Positions 52,323 through 61,156 of a DNA stretch of 64,000 nucleotides are shown piece after piece (within the stretch, counting starts at the first letter, position 1; each line of letters opens with the position of its first letter). The stretch is taken from assembly GCA_963827065.1 (NCBI GenBank), contig CAWGZM010000012.1:274879-338878 (forward strand), written 5' to 3'. The notes beneath the pieces are model-generated. The model searched no databases and had not been told where the DNA came from. It saw only the letters and a list, made by a program, of their open reading frames with translations. Both the position numbers and the translations under genes were made by a program. This DNA is from JACVRW01 sp963827065. GTDB lineage: Bacteria; Actinomycetota; Thermoleophilia; Solirubrobacterales; Thermoleophilaceae.

Positions 52323-53260
52323 GCCAGCTCCGGCGGCAGCTCGCCCGTGTCGATCAGCCGGCGGATGTCACCCGCCCGGCGCGGGTTCAAGAACACGTGG
52401 CGCTGGCCGACGCTCGGCTTGCTCGCGAGCAGCCCGGCGGCCACGAGCTCCTCGCCGACATCGTTGGCGAGCTGGCGGTCGTTGCCGGCGAAGCCGCGCG
52501 CCACGTGGTCGAAGGCCGTGTGGTAGCCGCCCCACTTGCCCATCCCGTCGAGGCGCTGCAGGATGCGCCGCATCACCCGCCGGCGCGGGTCCGGGTCGTC
52601 GTGGGCCCGCGCGACCGCGCCGGGTGGCTCGAGCACGGCGAGCACCCGGTCCTCGAGCATGTCCGCCGATTCGGCATCGAGCGGCGCGCCACCCAGCCGG
52701 CTGATCGTCTCCGCCACGCGGAGGGGGTGCGTCGCGCCCGTCGGCGCGCGCAGGTCCGCGGGCTCGAGCACGTGGCCGGGCAGCGCATAGCTGCGCGCCC
52801 GCAGCCGGTCGATGTGGCGGCACGCCTCGTCGAGCGCCTCGCGGGCGAACTCCACCCGCCAGGTCTCGTCGTCGGCGGGGTAGGCGAGCACGAGGAAGCC
52901 GCCGTCCTCGCCCGCCAGCAGGCCCAGGTCGGCGTTCGAGCGCGGCGGCTCCGGCTCGCACGCCTCGACGAGCGCGCCCACGGCGCCGGCCGCCAGCTCG
53001 AAGCCGCGGTCGGGCACCGCGGCGGGGTCAGCCCGCAGGCGCGGGTCGAGCGGCAACACGGCGCGCAGGCCGTCGCTGCCGGCGGCCACCGCCACGACGA
53101 TCGGCTGCTCGCGGCCGGTGCGCGCCTCACCGAGCTCGACCCGGCCGCGCCCCAGCTCGGCCATCAACAGACCGCGCAGGCGCGCCCCGTACTCGCGCGG
53201 CGCGCTCATCCCGCCCGCGTCGGCGAGCGCCAGCTCAAGCTCGCTCGCGGCCGCGCCCAT
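52319..53260 (-). CDS. Uncharacterised conserved protein, winged-helix-like C-terminus
   Basis: A 313-residue soluble protein from ATG 53260 (alternatives downstream include M-S-A-P-R-E-Y-G). The N-terminal half is strand-rich with L-R-A-V-L-P-L-D-P-R-L-R; the C-terminal 90 residues are helical, and Q-L-A-N-D-V-G-E-E-L-V-A-A-G-L-L then V-F-L-N-P-R-R-A-G-D-I-R look like a small winged-helix module. No catalytic motif recognised. It is coupled to the amidase by GTGA, which is the only hint to its job. Confidence 0.6.
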   Translation of the reverse strand: MGAAASELELALADAGGMSAPREYGARLRGLLMAELGRGRVELGEARTGREQPIVVAVAAGSDGLRAVLPLDPRLRADPAAVPDRGFELAAGAVGALVEACEPEPPRSNADLGLLAGEDGGFLVLAYPADDETWRVEFAREALDEACRHIDRLRARSYALPGHVLEPADLRAPTGATHPLRVAETISRLGGAPLDAESADMLEDRVLAVLEPPGAVARAHDDPDPRRRVMRRILQRLDGMGKWGGYHTAFDHVARGFAGNDRQLANDVGEELVAAGLLASKPSVGQRHVFLNPRRAGDIRRLIDTGELPPELA

Positions 53261-53303
53261 CGGGTCAGCGTACGCACCTCCCGTTCCCGGGTACCGTCGT
53301 GGC

Positions 53304-53792
53304 GTGAACCGAAAGCTGCTCGGCATCTATCTGAACGACCACCTCGCCGGCTCGACCACGGGCATCGAGCTCGTGCGGCGTGCCTGCAACGCAAACCAGG
53401 GGACCGAACTGGGGCGCTTCCTCGCGGAGCTCACGATGGAGATCGAGTCCGACCGCAGGACGCTTCAGCGGATCATGGACGACCTGGGAATCCGCAGGGA
53501 CCCCGCCAAGGTGGCCGGCGGATGGCTGCTCGAGAAGGCCGGCCGGCTCAAGCTGAACGGCCAGCTGCGCGGCTACTCGCCGCTCAGCCGCCTGGTAGAG
53601 CTCGAGGGGCTCGCGCTCGGCGTGACCGGCAAGCTCGCAGTGTGGAAGGCGCTGCGCCTGATCGCCGACACGGAGCCCGCGCTCGACGCCGCCGAGCTCG
53701 ACCGGCTGATCGACAGTGCCAAGGAACAGCAGCGCGGGCTCGAGGACCACCGCCTGGGAGCCGCGCGCGAGGCCCTCGCTGCGGAGGCGTAG
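53304..53792 (+). CDS. Uncharacterised helical-bundle protein
   Basis: A 162-residue almost entirely helical protein. It starts M-N-R-K-L-L-G-I-Y-L-N-D-H-L-A-G and has R-R-D-P-A-K-V-A-G-G-W-L-L-E-K-A-G-R-L-K-L-N-G in the centre, like a family of ferritin-like-sized actinobacterial proteins. Glu/His pairs (E-I-E-S-D-R, E-D-H-R) could bind metal, but the ferritin signature is not evident. GTG 53304. It lies 25 bases before the carboxylase gene. Confidence 0.6.
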   Translation: MNRKLLGIYLNDHLAGSTTGIELVRRACNANQGTELGRFLAELTMEIESDRRTLQRIMDDLGIRRDPAKVAGGWLLEKAGRLKLNGQLRGYSPLSRLVELEGLALGVTGKLAVWKALRLIADTEPALDAAELDRLIDSAKEQQRGLEDHRLGAAREALAAEA

Positions 53793-53817
53793 GGGGCGCG
53801 GGTAGCCTCCCGCGCCG

Positions 53818-55383
53818 ATGACCTGGGAGGCCGAGCTCGAGGAGCTGCGCCGGCGCGAAGCGCTCGCGCGCCGGATGGGCGGCGAGGAGCGGGTGGCCCG
53901 CCAGCACGCGTCCGGGCGGCTGACCGTGCGCGAGCGGATCGAGCGGCTCTTCGACGCCGGCAGCTTCCACGAGACGGGTGCCCTCGCCGGGCGCGGGAGC
54001 TACGGCGAGGACGGCAACCTGAGCGACTTCCTGCCCGCCAATACGGTGATCGGCCGGGGACGGATCGACGGCCGCCGCGCCGTCGTCCAGGGAGACGACT
54101 TCACGATCCGCGGCGGGGCGGCGGACGCGGCGATCTGGGAGAAGACCGTCTACGCGGAGCGGCTCGCGCACGACCTGCGCCTGCCGCTCGTGTGGCTTGT
54201 CGACGGCACGGGTGGCGGCGGCTCGGTCAAGACGCTCGAGCAGATGGGCTTCTCGTACGTGCCGCCGCTGCCGGGCTTCGACCTCGTGGTCGAGAACCAG
54301 TCGATCGTCCCGGTCGTGGCGGCCGCCCTCGGCCCCACTGCGGGCCTGGGCGCCGCCCGCGTCGTCTGCTCGCACTTCTCGGTGATCGTGAACGGGACGG
54401 CCCAGCTGTTCGTGGCCGGGCCGCCGGTCGTGGCGATGGCGGGCCTCGGCGAGTCCCCCGACAAGGAGGAGCTCGGTGGGGCACGACAGCAGGCACGCGC
54501 CGGGGCGGTCGACAACGTCGCCGCGGACGAGGACGACGCCCTCGGGCAGCTGCGCCGCTTCCTCTCGTACCTCCCGCAGAACGTCTGGGAGGCGCCGCCT
54601 GTGTCGGACGCGAGTGATCCGGCGGAGCGCCGCGAGGAGGAGCTCGTATCGATCGTCCCGCGCGACCCGCGCCGCCCCTACAAGATGCGCCGCATCCTCG
54701 AGCACGTGCTCGACCGGGAATCCGTGTTCGAGCTCGGCGCCGCCTTCGGCAGGCCAACGATCACGTGCCTGGCGCGGCTCGGCGGCAGGCCGGTCGGAGT
54801 ACTCGCCTCGGACCCCGAGCACTACGGCGGCGGCGTTACGGCCGATGCCGCCGACAAGATGGCTCGCTTCGTGGACAGCTGCGACCAGTTCCACCTGCCC
54901 GTCGTGAACTTCGTGGACGTCCCGGGCTTCGTGATCGGCACCGCGGCGGAGCGCGCGGGCACGATCCGGCGCGGCGCTCGCGGCCTCTACTCCGTCGTGC
55001 AGGCGACCGTGCCCTGGGTGTCGATCCTCGTGCGCAAGGTGTACGGCGTCGCGGGCGCCGGCCACGGCGACGGGTCGCGGCTCAACCTGCGCTTCGCCTG
55101 GCCGTCGGGCAACTGGGGCTCGCTGCCGTTGGCCGGGGGCCTCGAGGCGGCCTACCGGCGCGAGCTCGAGGCCGCCGAGGACCCGGTGGCGGTGCGCGCC
55201 GAGATCGTGGCGCGGCTCGAGGCCGTGACCTCGCCGTTCCGGACCGCGGAGCGCTTCAGCGTCGAGGAGATCATCGACCCCCGCGACACGCGGCCGATCC
55301 TCTGCGACTGGGCCGAGCGCGCGCACGAGCTCGTCGCGCACGAGCTTCACGCGGGCCCGAAGACGCGCGGGGTCCGCCCGTGA
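53818..55383 (+). CDS. Acyl-CoA carboxylase carboxyltransferase (beta) subunit
   Basis: A 521-residue carboxyltransferase of the propionyl/methylcrotonyl-CoA carboxylase type. Two crotonase-like halves are visible; typical segments are A-R-Q-H-A-S-G-R-L-T-V-R-E-R-I, G-G-G-S-V-K-T, G-G-G-V-T-A-D-A-A-D-K-M-A-R-F and V-D-V-P-G-F-V-I-G. It transfers CO2 from biotin to an acyl-CoA. The biotin-carrying alpha subunit is not here. It overlaps the DUF1800 gene by GTGA. Which acyl-CoA is used cannot be told. Confidence 0.9.
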   Translation: MTWEAELEELRRREALARRMGGEERVARQHASGRLTVRERIERLFDAGSFHETGALAGRGSYGEDGNLSDFLPANTVIGRGRIDGRRAVVQGDDFTIRGGAADAAIWEKTVYAERLAHDLRLPLVWLVDGTGGGGSVKTLEQMGFSYVPPLPGFDLVVENQSIVPVVAAALGPTAGLGAARVVCSHFSVIVNGTAQLFVAGPPVVAMAGLGESPDKEELGGARQQARAGAVDNVAADEDDALGQLRRFLSYLPQNVWEAPPVSDASDPAERREEELVSIVPRDPRRPYKMRRILEHVLDRESVFELGAAFGRPTITCLARLGGRPVGVLASDPEHYGGGVTADAADKMARFVDSCDQFHLPVVNFVDVPGFVIGTAAERAGTIRRGARGLYSVVQATVPWVSILVRKVYGVAGAGHGDGSRLNLRFAWPSGNWGSLPLAGGLEAAYRRELEAAEDPVAVRAEIVARLEAVTSPFRTAERFSVEEIIDPRDTRPILCDWAERAHELVAHELHAGPKTRGVRP

Positions 55384-56780
55384 ACGCACAGGCAGACGCG
55401 GCGGCACGGCGGCGGCGACGACGACGCAGGCGCCCCCGGCGGCGGCCAGACGGCTGGACGGAGCGTCACGTCCGGCGGCTGTTCTGGCGCGCCGGCTTCG
55501 GCGCCACGCCGCGCGAGGCCGCGCACTGGGCTCGGCGCGGCAAGGCCGCGACCATCCGCTGGCTCCTGAACGGCGGGCCTGCCCCCGTTCCGCGCGTCCC
55601 GGCGCCGCGCACCGACGACGGTCCGCTCGATCCCACGAACGAGTGGAGCCACGACGCGCTCTGGTGGCTCGACCGAATGGTGAGCTCGCCGCGACCGCTC
55701 CAGGAGAAGCTGACGCTGTTCTGGCACGACCACTTCGCCACCACCGATCAGGACACGCCGATGATGCTGGCCCAGAACCGCACGTTTCGGCGCCATGCGC
55801 TGGGCGCCTTCCCGGTGCTGCTGCGCGAGGTCACGACCGACCCGGCGATGCTCCTGCATCTCTCGCTCGCGAACTCGGACCCGGAGGCGCCCAACGAGAA
55901 CTACGCGCGCGAGCTGATGGAGCTCTACACGCTCGCTCGCGGCTACTCGGAACGCGACATCCGCGAGGCGGCGCGCGCCCTGACCGGCTTCCGCGCGGAC
56001 TGGAACGGCGACGGCAGCGTCCGCACCTACTACGACCGCGAGTACCACGACAGGGGCCGCAAGCGCATCTTCGGCAAGCGCGGGCACTTCGACTGGCGCG
56101 ACGTGCTCGGGCTCTGCGTCCGCCATCCGGCGCACGCGTCCTTCCTGGTCGAGAAGCTATGGGACTTCTTCGTGGCCGCGCCGATCCCGCGCGCCGCCCG
56201 CAACTCGCTCGCGCGCACCTACAGGCGCTCGGGGCACCGGATCAAGCCCGTCGTCGGCGCGATCCTCGCCCACCCGGCGCTCTACCGGCGGCTCGACGAG
56301 CCTACGATGGTCAAGGCACCGGTGGTGTTCGTCGCGGGCGCGCTGCGCAGCATCGGGCAGGGCATCGAGCGCGACTCCTGGGGCTGGCTGCTGTCGGGCA
56401 TGGGCCAGCAGCTGTTCCGGCCGCCCACGGTCGCCGGCTGGGAATGGGGCCCGGCCTGGCTCTCGTCCAACTCGATGCACATCCGTTTCGACGCGGCCAA
56501 CTACCTGCTCGACACCCCGAGGCTGCGAGTCGAGGACAAGTCGACGCCCGAGAACCTCTCGCCGGCGCGCGCTGTCGCGCGGGCGCGGCAGGCCGTCGGC
56601 CAGCCCTGGACCTCGCGCCAGACCGACGCCGAGCTGATGCGCATCGCGCGCCGGCTGCTCGACGACCGCGAGAAGCTCCCCGGCGGGCGCTGGCGCCAGG
56701 ACAAGCAGACGCGCGCGGACATGTGCCAGCGCGTTCTGCGCCAGCTGCTGCTCTGCGGACCCGACGCCCAGGTGCACTGA
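55380..56780 (+). CDS. DUF1800 family protein
   Basis: A 466-residue protein. The N-terminal 25 residues are Arg-rich, then H-V-R-R-L-F-W-R-A-G-F-G-A-T-P-R-E-A begins the DUF1800 domain; F-W-H-D-H-F-A-T, N-E-N-Y-A-R-E-L-M-E-L-Y-T and W-G-W-L-L-S-G-M-G-Q-Q-L are all family motifs, several with possible metal-binding His. DUF1800 genes are commonly paired with DUF1501 genes, as here (stop and start share one base). The family function is unknown; an export-linked role is possible. Confidence 0.9.
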   Translation: MNAQADAAARRRRRRRRRPRRRPDGWTERHVRRLFWRAGFGATPREAAHWARRGKAATIRWLLNGGPAPVPRVPAPRTDDGPLDPTNEWSHDALWWLDRMVSSPRPLQEKLTLFWHDHFATTDQDTPMMLAQNRTFRRHALGAFPVLLREVTTDPAMLLHLSLANSDPEAPNENYARELMELYTLARGYSERDIREAARALTGFRADWNGDGSVRTYYDREYHDRGRKRIFGKRGHFDWRDVLGLCVRHPAHASFLVEKLWDFFVAAPIPRAARNSLARTYRRSGHRIKPVVGAILAHPALYRRLDEPTMVKAPVVFVAGALRSIGQGIERDSWGWLLSGMGQQLFRPPTVAGWEWGPAWLSSNSMHIRFDAANYLLDTPRLRVEDKSTPENLSPARAVARARQAVGQPWTSRQTDAELMRIARRLLDDREKLPGGRWRQDKQTRADMCQRVLRQLLLCGPDAQVH

Positions 56781-58120
56781 TGAGCCGCCACCGCGCATGT
56801 GACGACTTCCACCGCAGCTCCGAGCAGGTGCGTCGCGACTACCTGGGCGGCCCCGCCCTCACGCGCCGGCAGGTCCTCGGCGCCGGCCTCGGCGCGGGCC
56901 TCGCGCTCTACGGCGCCAGGGCGATGCCGGCCGAGCGATTGTTCGAGGCCGCCGCCGCCGAGGCCGCGGCCGCGCCTGACGCGCCTGTGCTCGTGTCCGT
57001 GTTCCTCCCCGGCGGCGTCGACCTGCTCGACACCCTCGTGCCGCTCCACGACTACGGCCGCTACGCGGACCTGCACCCCAAGCTGAAGGTCGCCGGCCTT
57101 CCGCTCGGCGGGGCCGCCTTCGGCGTCCACCCCGGGCTCACGCAGGGGATCGGCGGCGGCGTCAAGGGCCTCTTCGAGCGCGGAAAGATCGGCTTCCTGC
57201 CTGGAATCGACTACGCGAACCCGGACCTCTCGCACTTCCACTCGCGCCACTTCTGGGAGACCGGATTGATCACCGCCGACTCCGCGCCGGGCTGGCTCGG
57301 GCGCTGGCTCGACCGGGCGGGCGGCCGCGACAACCCGCTACAGGGAATCTCGATGGGCTGGGGCCTCTCCCCGGTGATGCGCTCGGCGCGCGCGCCCGCG
57401 GCGGCGGTCTCCTCGCCGAGCGACGCCGGCTTCTGGATCCGAGACGTGTGGGGCGAGCCGTTCGAGGAGGCGATGGCCGCCTACGGCCGGCTTGGTCGCA
57501 AGCGCGGCGGGTCGAATGCGCTCAGCGCGTCGCGCACCGCGGCCCGGCTCGCGAAGCAGGTCGCCGACCGGCTCGAGCCGTACCGCGAGCGCGACGGAGT
57601 CGACCCGCTGGCGTCCACGATCCCCTACCCGGCGGAGAGCGACTTCGGCGAGCGCCTGCGCTACCTGGCGGCGATGATCCAGCAGCCGCTCGGGATCCGC
57701 GTGGCCGACGTGGAGATGCGCGGCGACTTCGACACGCACGACAACCAGGTGGAGCTCGGCCCGCTGCTGCTCGAGGTGAGCCAGTGCCTGGCCGCCTTCC
57801 AGGCCGATCTCGAGGCGCGCGGCGTCTCCGGCCGCGTGCTCACCTTCGTATGGTCGGAGTTCGGCCGCCGGCCCGAGGAGAACGACACCGGCACCGACCA
57901 TGGCGCCGGCGGCCTCGCCTGGGTGCAGGGCGACCGGGCCCTGCCGGGCGTGCACAGCGAGTATCCGAGCCTCAGCCAGCTCGACCAGGACGACAACCTC
58001 AGGGTCACGATCGACTTCCGGCGCGTCTACTCGAGCCTGCTCGAGCAGTGGCTCGGCACCGACGCCAGCGCGGTCATCCCTCGCGCGCAGGGGTTCGGCC
58101 GCGTCCAGCTCGTCCGATGA
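56780..58120 (+). CDS. DUF1501 family protein (Tat-signal-like, alkaline-phosphatase-superfamily-like)
   Basis: A 446-residue protein with a Tat-like N-terminus (T-R-R-Q-V-L-G followed by A-G-L-G-A-G-L-A-L-Y-G-A-R). The DUF1501 domain shows V-F-L-P-G-G-V-D-L-L-D-T-L, H-F-H-S-R-H-F-W-E-T, and near the end F-V-W-S-E-F-G-R-R-P-E-E-N and G-T-D-H-G-A-G-G, which are the metal-site motifs of the sulfatase/alkaline-phosphatase-like fold. It probably works outside the membrane with DUF1800. It overlaps the cupredoxin gene by 4 nt. Confidence 0.9.
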   Translation: MSRHRACDDFHRSSEQVRRDYLGGPALTRRQVLGAGLGAGLALYGARAMPAERLFEAAAAEAAAAPDAPVLVSVFLPGGVDLLDTLVPLHDYGRYADLHPKLKVAGLPLGGAAFGVHPGLTQGIGGGVKGLFERGKIGFLPGIDYANPDLSHFHSRHFWETGLITADSAPGWLGRWLDRAGGRDNPLQGISMGWGLSPVMRSARAPAAAVSSPSDAGFWIRDVWGEPFEEAMAAYGRLGRKRGGSNALSASRTAARLAKQVADRLEPYRERDGVDPLASTIPYPAESDFGERLRYLAAMIQQPLGIRVADVEMRGDFDTHDNQVELGPLLLEVSQCLAAFQADLEARGVSGRVLTFVWSEFGRRPEENDTGTDHGAGGLAWVQGDRALPGVHSEYPSLSQLDQDDNLRVTIDFRRVYSSLLEQWLGTDASAVIPRAQGFGRVQLVR

Positions 58121-58488
58121 GGCGGGCGCTCGTCCTCGCCGCGGCCCTCAGCGCCCTGGCCGCCCCCGCCGCGGCCGCCGCGCGTCCGACGGCGGTGGGC
58201 GTGGGTGAGCGCGAATGGCGAATCGCGCTCTACCGGCCCTGGGTGCCGGTCGGTCTCGTCAAGTTCAACGTCAAGAACTTCGGCGAGGACGGCCACGACC
58301 TCGTTGTCCGCAACGGGCGCGGCGTAGTCCGCGCCCGGCTGCCCGAGATCGAGCCAGGCGCGACGGCCAGCGTCGCTGCGCGGCTGATGCGGCGCGGCCG
58401 CTACACCGTGTACTGCTCGCTGCCCGGGCACGTCGAGCTCGGAATGCGGGCGGTGCTGAGGGTCAGAGCGCGCCGGTCCCGCGCATAG
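58117..58488 (+). CDS. Exported cupredoxin-like blue copper protein
   Basis: A 123-residue protein with a signal peptide (1 to about 22) and a cupredoxin fold. Type-1 copper ligands fit: His60 (E-D-G-H-D-L), Cys100, His105 and Met110 in Y-C-S-L-P-G-H-V-E-L-G-M. It would carry electrons outside the membrane. ATG 58117 overlaps the DUF1501 stop (ATGA), placing it as the last gene of the DUF1800/DUF1501 unit and suggesting copper-linked redox work with them. Confidence 0.85.
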   Translation: MRRALVLAAALSALAAPAAAAARPTAVGVGEREWRIALYRPWVPVGLVKFNVKNFGEDGHDLVVRNGRGVVRARLPEIEPGATASVAARLMRRGRYTVYCSLPGHVELGMRAVLRVRARRSRA

Positions 58489-58489
58489 C

Positions 58490-58625
58490 GACCGCCTGCT
58501 TCAGGCAGTGGGGCGGCGCCTCGACGCCGAACGCGACCTTCCAGGCTCGTTCGCAAGCGCGGCTCGTCGGCGTCCCGCAGGGCGTCACCGTGGCGGGCGA
58601 CGCCGTCTGGGTCAGCGTGCGCTGA
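58490..58625 (+). pseudogene. Remnant of a beta-propeller (YVTN/NHL-like) protein end
   Basis: The frame after the cupredoxin stop reads ...A-R-L-V-G-V-P-Q-G-V-T-V-A-G-D-A-V-W-V-S-V-R-stop, a match to the last blade of YVTN/NHL-type propeller proteins (V-G-x-x-P-x-G-V-A-V-x-x-G-x-V-W-V). No start or upstream blades are seen. It looks like the decayed 3' end of a lost gene. Confidence 0.35.
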
Positions 58626-58637
58626 GTTCTCCTGTGA

Positions 58638-58657
58638 TATAGTTGCGCAAGCAATTA
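58638..58657 (+). promoter_or_regulatory. Promoter with MarR-type operator for the MhqO-like gene
   Basis: TATAGT at 58638-58643 is a -10 box preceded by TGA (extended type). TAGTTGC-gcaa-GCAATTA (58640-58657) is an inverted repeat with one mismatch that covers it, similar to MarR-family sites. Ring-cleaving dioxygenase genes of the MhqO group are usually induced through such repressors. The regulator is not adjacent. Confidence 0.5.
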
Positions 58658-58684
58658 CCTTCCCCAGGCTACGCGAGGGACGAG

Positions 58685-59608
58685 ATGAAGCTCAACGGCA
58701 TCCACCACATCACGGCCATCACGGCGGACGCGCAGGCCAACGTCGACTTCTACACGCGCGTGCTCGGGCTGCGGATGGTCAAGAAGTCCGTCAACCAGGA
58801 CGACCCGACCGTCTATCACCTCTTCTATGGCGACGAGCACGCGAAGCCCGGGCTCGACCTCACCTTCTTCGAGTATCCGGGCGCCCCGCTCGGTCGCGCC
58901 GGCGAAGGCATGGTCCACCGGATCGTCTGGCGCGTCGGCTCTCCGGCGGCGCTCGACTTCTGGGCCACGCGGCTCGCGGGCGAGGGGATCGACTCCGAGC
59001 GCGACGGCGAGCGCCTGCGCTTCCGCGATCCCGAGGGCCTCGAGCACGAGCTCGGCGTCTTCGACGTCCCGGACGAGCCGCTCATCGCCGAGCACCCGGA
59101 GGTGCCGGCCGAGCACGCGCTCCAGGGCTTCCACGGCGTGCGCGCGTACGGCTCGGATCCCGAGCGCAGCCGCTACCTGCTCGAGCAGGGCATGGGCTTC
59201 CGCCCCACCGACGACGGCTGGGAGACCCGCGGCGAGAGCCGCGGCGGCGACTACGCGTACGATCCGCCGCCCGGCGAGCGCGGGCTGCAGGGCGCCGGGA
59301 CCGTCCACCACGTCGCCTGGGGCTCGACCGACGAGGAGCACGCGGCCTGGCGCGCGCAGATCCGCACGCACGGCGGTCACCCGACCGAGGTGATCGACCG
59401 GCACTACTTCCGCTCGATCTACTTCCGTGAGCCGAGCGGCGTCCTGTTCGAGCTCGCCACGCCGAGTCCGGGCTTCACGATCGACGAGCCGCTCGAGACG
59501 CTGGGCGAGAAGCTCTCGATCCCGCCGTTCCTCGAGCAGCACCGCGCCCAGATCGAGGCCGCGGTCAAGCCGCTCGATTACAAGCGCGCCGTTTCGACGA
59601 AGCCCTAA
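58685..59608 (+). CDS. Ring-cleaving dioxygenase, MhqO-like (two VOC domains)
   Basis: A 307-residue protein of two VOC modules. The first starts G-I-H-H-I-T-A-I-T-A-D-A-Q-A-N-V-D-F-Y (metal His), the second has G-T-V-H-H-V-A-W-G-S-T-D-E-E-H (second metal His) and F-R-E-P-S-G-V-L-F-E-L-A-T (Glu). This layout matches the MhqO/YkcA family induced by quinones and phenols. GAGGGA lies just before ATG 58685. An operator-like repeat precedes it. Confidence 0.88.
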   Translation: MKLNGIHHITAITADAQANVDFYTRVLGLRMVKKSVNQDDPTVYHLFYGDEHAKPGLDLTFFEYPGAPLGRAGEGMVHRIVWRVGSPAALDFWATRLAGEGIDSERDGERLRFRDPEGLEHELGVFDVPDEPLIAEHPEVPAEHALQGFHGVRAYGSDPERSRYLLEQGMGFRPTDDGWETRGESRGGDYAYDPPPGERGLQGAGTVHHVAWGSTDEEHAAWRAQIRTHGGHPTEVIDRHYFRSIYFREPSGVLFELATPSPGFTIDEPLETLGEKLSIPPFLEQHRAQIEAAVKPLDYKRAVSTKP

Positions 59609-59626
59609 CCGCCAAGATGCCGCCCC

Positions 59627-61156
59627 GTGGACCTTGTCCTCGAGGGCGGCATCGTCAGAACACTCGACCCCGAGCGGTCACCGGCGCAGGACGCGCTGGC
59701 GCTGCGAGGCGGCATCGTGGCGGAGCGGGCGGCAGCGGACGCCCGCCGGGTCGATCTCGGCGGTCGCTGCGTCCTCCCCGGCTTCGCGGACGCGCACGTC
59801 CACTTCCCCACCTGGTCGCTCGGGCTCCACCAGGCTCGCCTCGAGGGCGTCCGCACCCGTGACGAGGCGCTCGAGCGCGTGGAGGCGGCGCTCGCGGGCG
59901 TGCCGGCGGGCGGCTGGCTGCGCGGACTCGGCTGGCGCGAGGGCGACTGGCCGGACCCGCCAGAGCGCGCCGCGCTCGACCGCGCTACCGGCTCGGTGCC
60001 GACGGCGCTGATGTCGAGGGACTACCACTCCCTGTGGGTGAACAGCGCGGCGCTTGAGCGTGCGGAAGAGCCGCTCGAGGTGCCGGGCGGTGTCGTCGAG
60101 CGCGACGCCGGCGGGGAGCCCACCGGAGTGCTGCGCGAGAACGCCGCCTGGGCGTTCCGCGACCGCTACGTCCGCCCCACGCTCGACGAGATGGTCGAGG
60201 CCTCGCGCGAGGGCATGCGCATCGCGGCGAGCCGCGGCGTGACCGCGCTGCACGACAAGGACGGCTGGCTCGGGTCGTTCGAGGTGCACCAGCAGCTGCT
60301 GGCGGACGACGAGCTGCTCGTGCGCGTCTGGCAGTCGCTGCCGTGGGAGCGGCTCGACGAGCTGGCCGCGCTCGGGATCCGCTCCGGCTTCGGCAACGAC
60401 ATGCTGCGGCTCGGCTACCTGAAGGGCTTCATGGATGGGACGCTCGGCTCGGCGACCGCCCTGCTGCTGGACGGCTCCGGGGTCGAGATCACGAGCCGCG
60501 CGAAGCTCGAGGACGTGGTCCGGCGCGCGGCGCGCGCGGGCTGGCCGGTGGCGGTGCACGCGATCGGCGACGGGGCCAACCGAGCCGCGCTCGACGCCTT
60601 CGAGACGACCCGCGGCGAGTGGAGCCCGCGCGGGCTGCGGCCGCGCATCGAGCACGCGCAGCTGCTGGCTCCGGAGGAGTTCGCGCGCTTCGCCGAGATC
60701 GGCGTGACGGCGTCCGTCCAGTTCAGCCACGCCCCATCCGATCGCGACCTGGCGGACCGGCTGTGGGAGGGCAGGAACGGCGCATACGCCTACCGCTCGC
60801 TCGTCGACGCCGGCACCCTGCTCGCCAACGGCTCGGACGCCCCGGTCGAGGAGCTCGACCCGCTCGCCGGCATCGTCGCCGGGGTGCGCCGCACGCTCGA
60901 CGAGCGCCCGCCCTGGCGGCCTGAGCAGTCGCTGACGCTGGACGAGGTCCTGCGCGCGACCTGCATCGCGCCGGCCTGGCTCGAACACCAGGAGGAGCGG
61001 CGTGGAATGCTCCGCCCCGGAATGCTGGCCGACCTGGTCGTGCTCGACCGTGACCTCTACGAGTGCCCGGCCGACGAGCTCGAGGAGCTCCGAGTGGTGG
61101 CGACGATGGTCGGCGGCCGCTGGACCCACGTCGGCGCGGACTGGGACCCGGCGTGA
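59627..61156 (+). CDS. Amidohydrolase (YtcJ-like)
   Basis: A 509-residue metal-dependent hydrolase of the YtcJ/NfdA group. The metal motif D-A-H-V-H-F is near residue 56, later H-A-I-G-D-G-A-N-R, R-I-E-H-A-Q and N-G-S-D-A-P-V-E-E-L-D-P-L carry other ligands and the catalytic Asp. It hydrolyses an amide or formamide; the natural substrate is unknown. GTG 59627. The next gene overlaps by 4 nt. Confidence 0.88.
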   Translation: MDLVLEGGIVRTLDPERSPAQDALALRGGIVAERAAADARRVDLGGRCVLPGFADAHVHFPTWSLGLHQARLEGVRTRDEALERVEAALAGVPAGGWLRGLGWREGDWPDPPERAALDRATGSVPTALMSRDYHSLWVNSAALERAEEPLEVPGGVVERDAGGEPTGVLRENAAWAFRDRYVRPTLDEMVEASREGMRIAASRGVTALHDKDGWLGSFEVHQQLLADDELLVRVWQSLPWERLDELAALGIRSGFGNDMLRLGYLKGFMDGTLGSATALLLDGSGVEITSRAKLEDVVRRAARAGWPVAVHAIGDGANRAALDAFETTRGEWSPRGLRPRIEHAQLLAPEEFARFAEIGVTASVQFSHAPSDRDLADRLWEGRNGAYAYRSLVDAGTLLANGSDAPVEELDPLAGIVAGVRRTLDERPPWRPEQSLTLDEVLRATCIAPAWLEHQEERRGMLRPGMLADLVVLDRDLYECPADELEELRVVATMVGGRWTHVGADWDPA

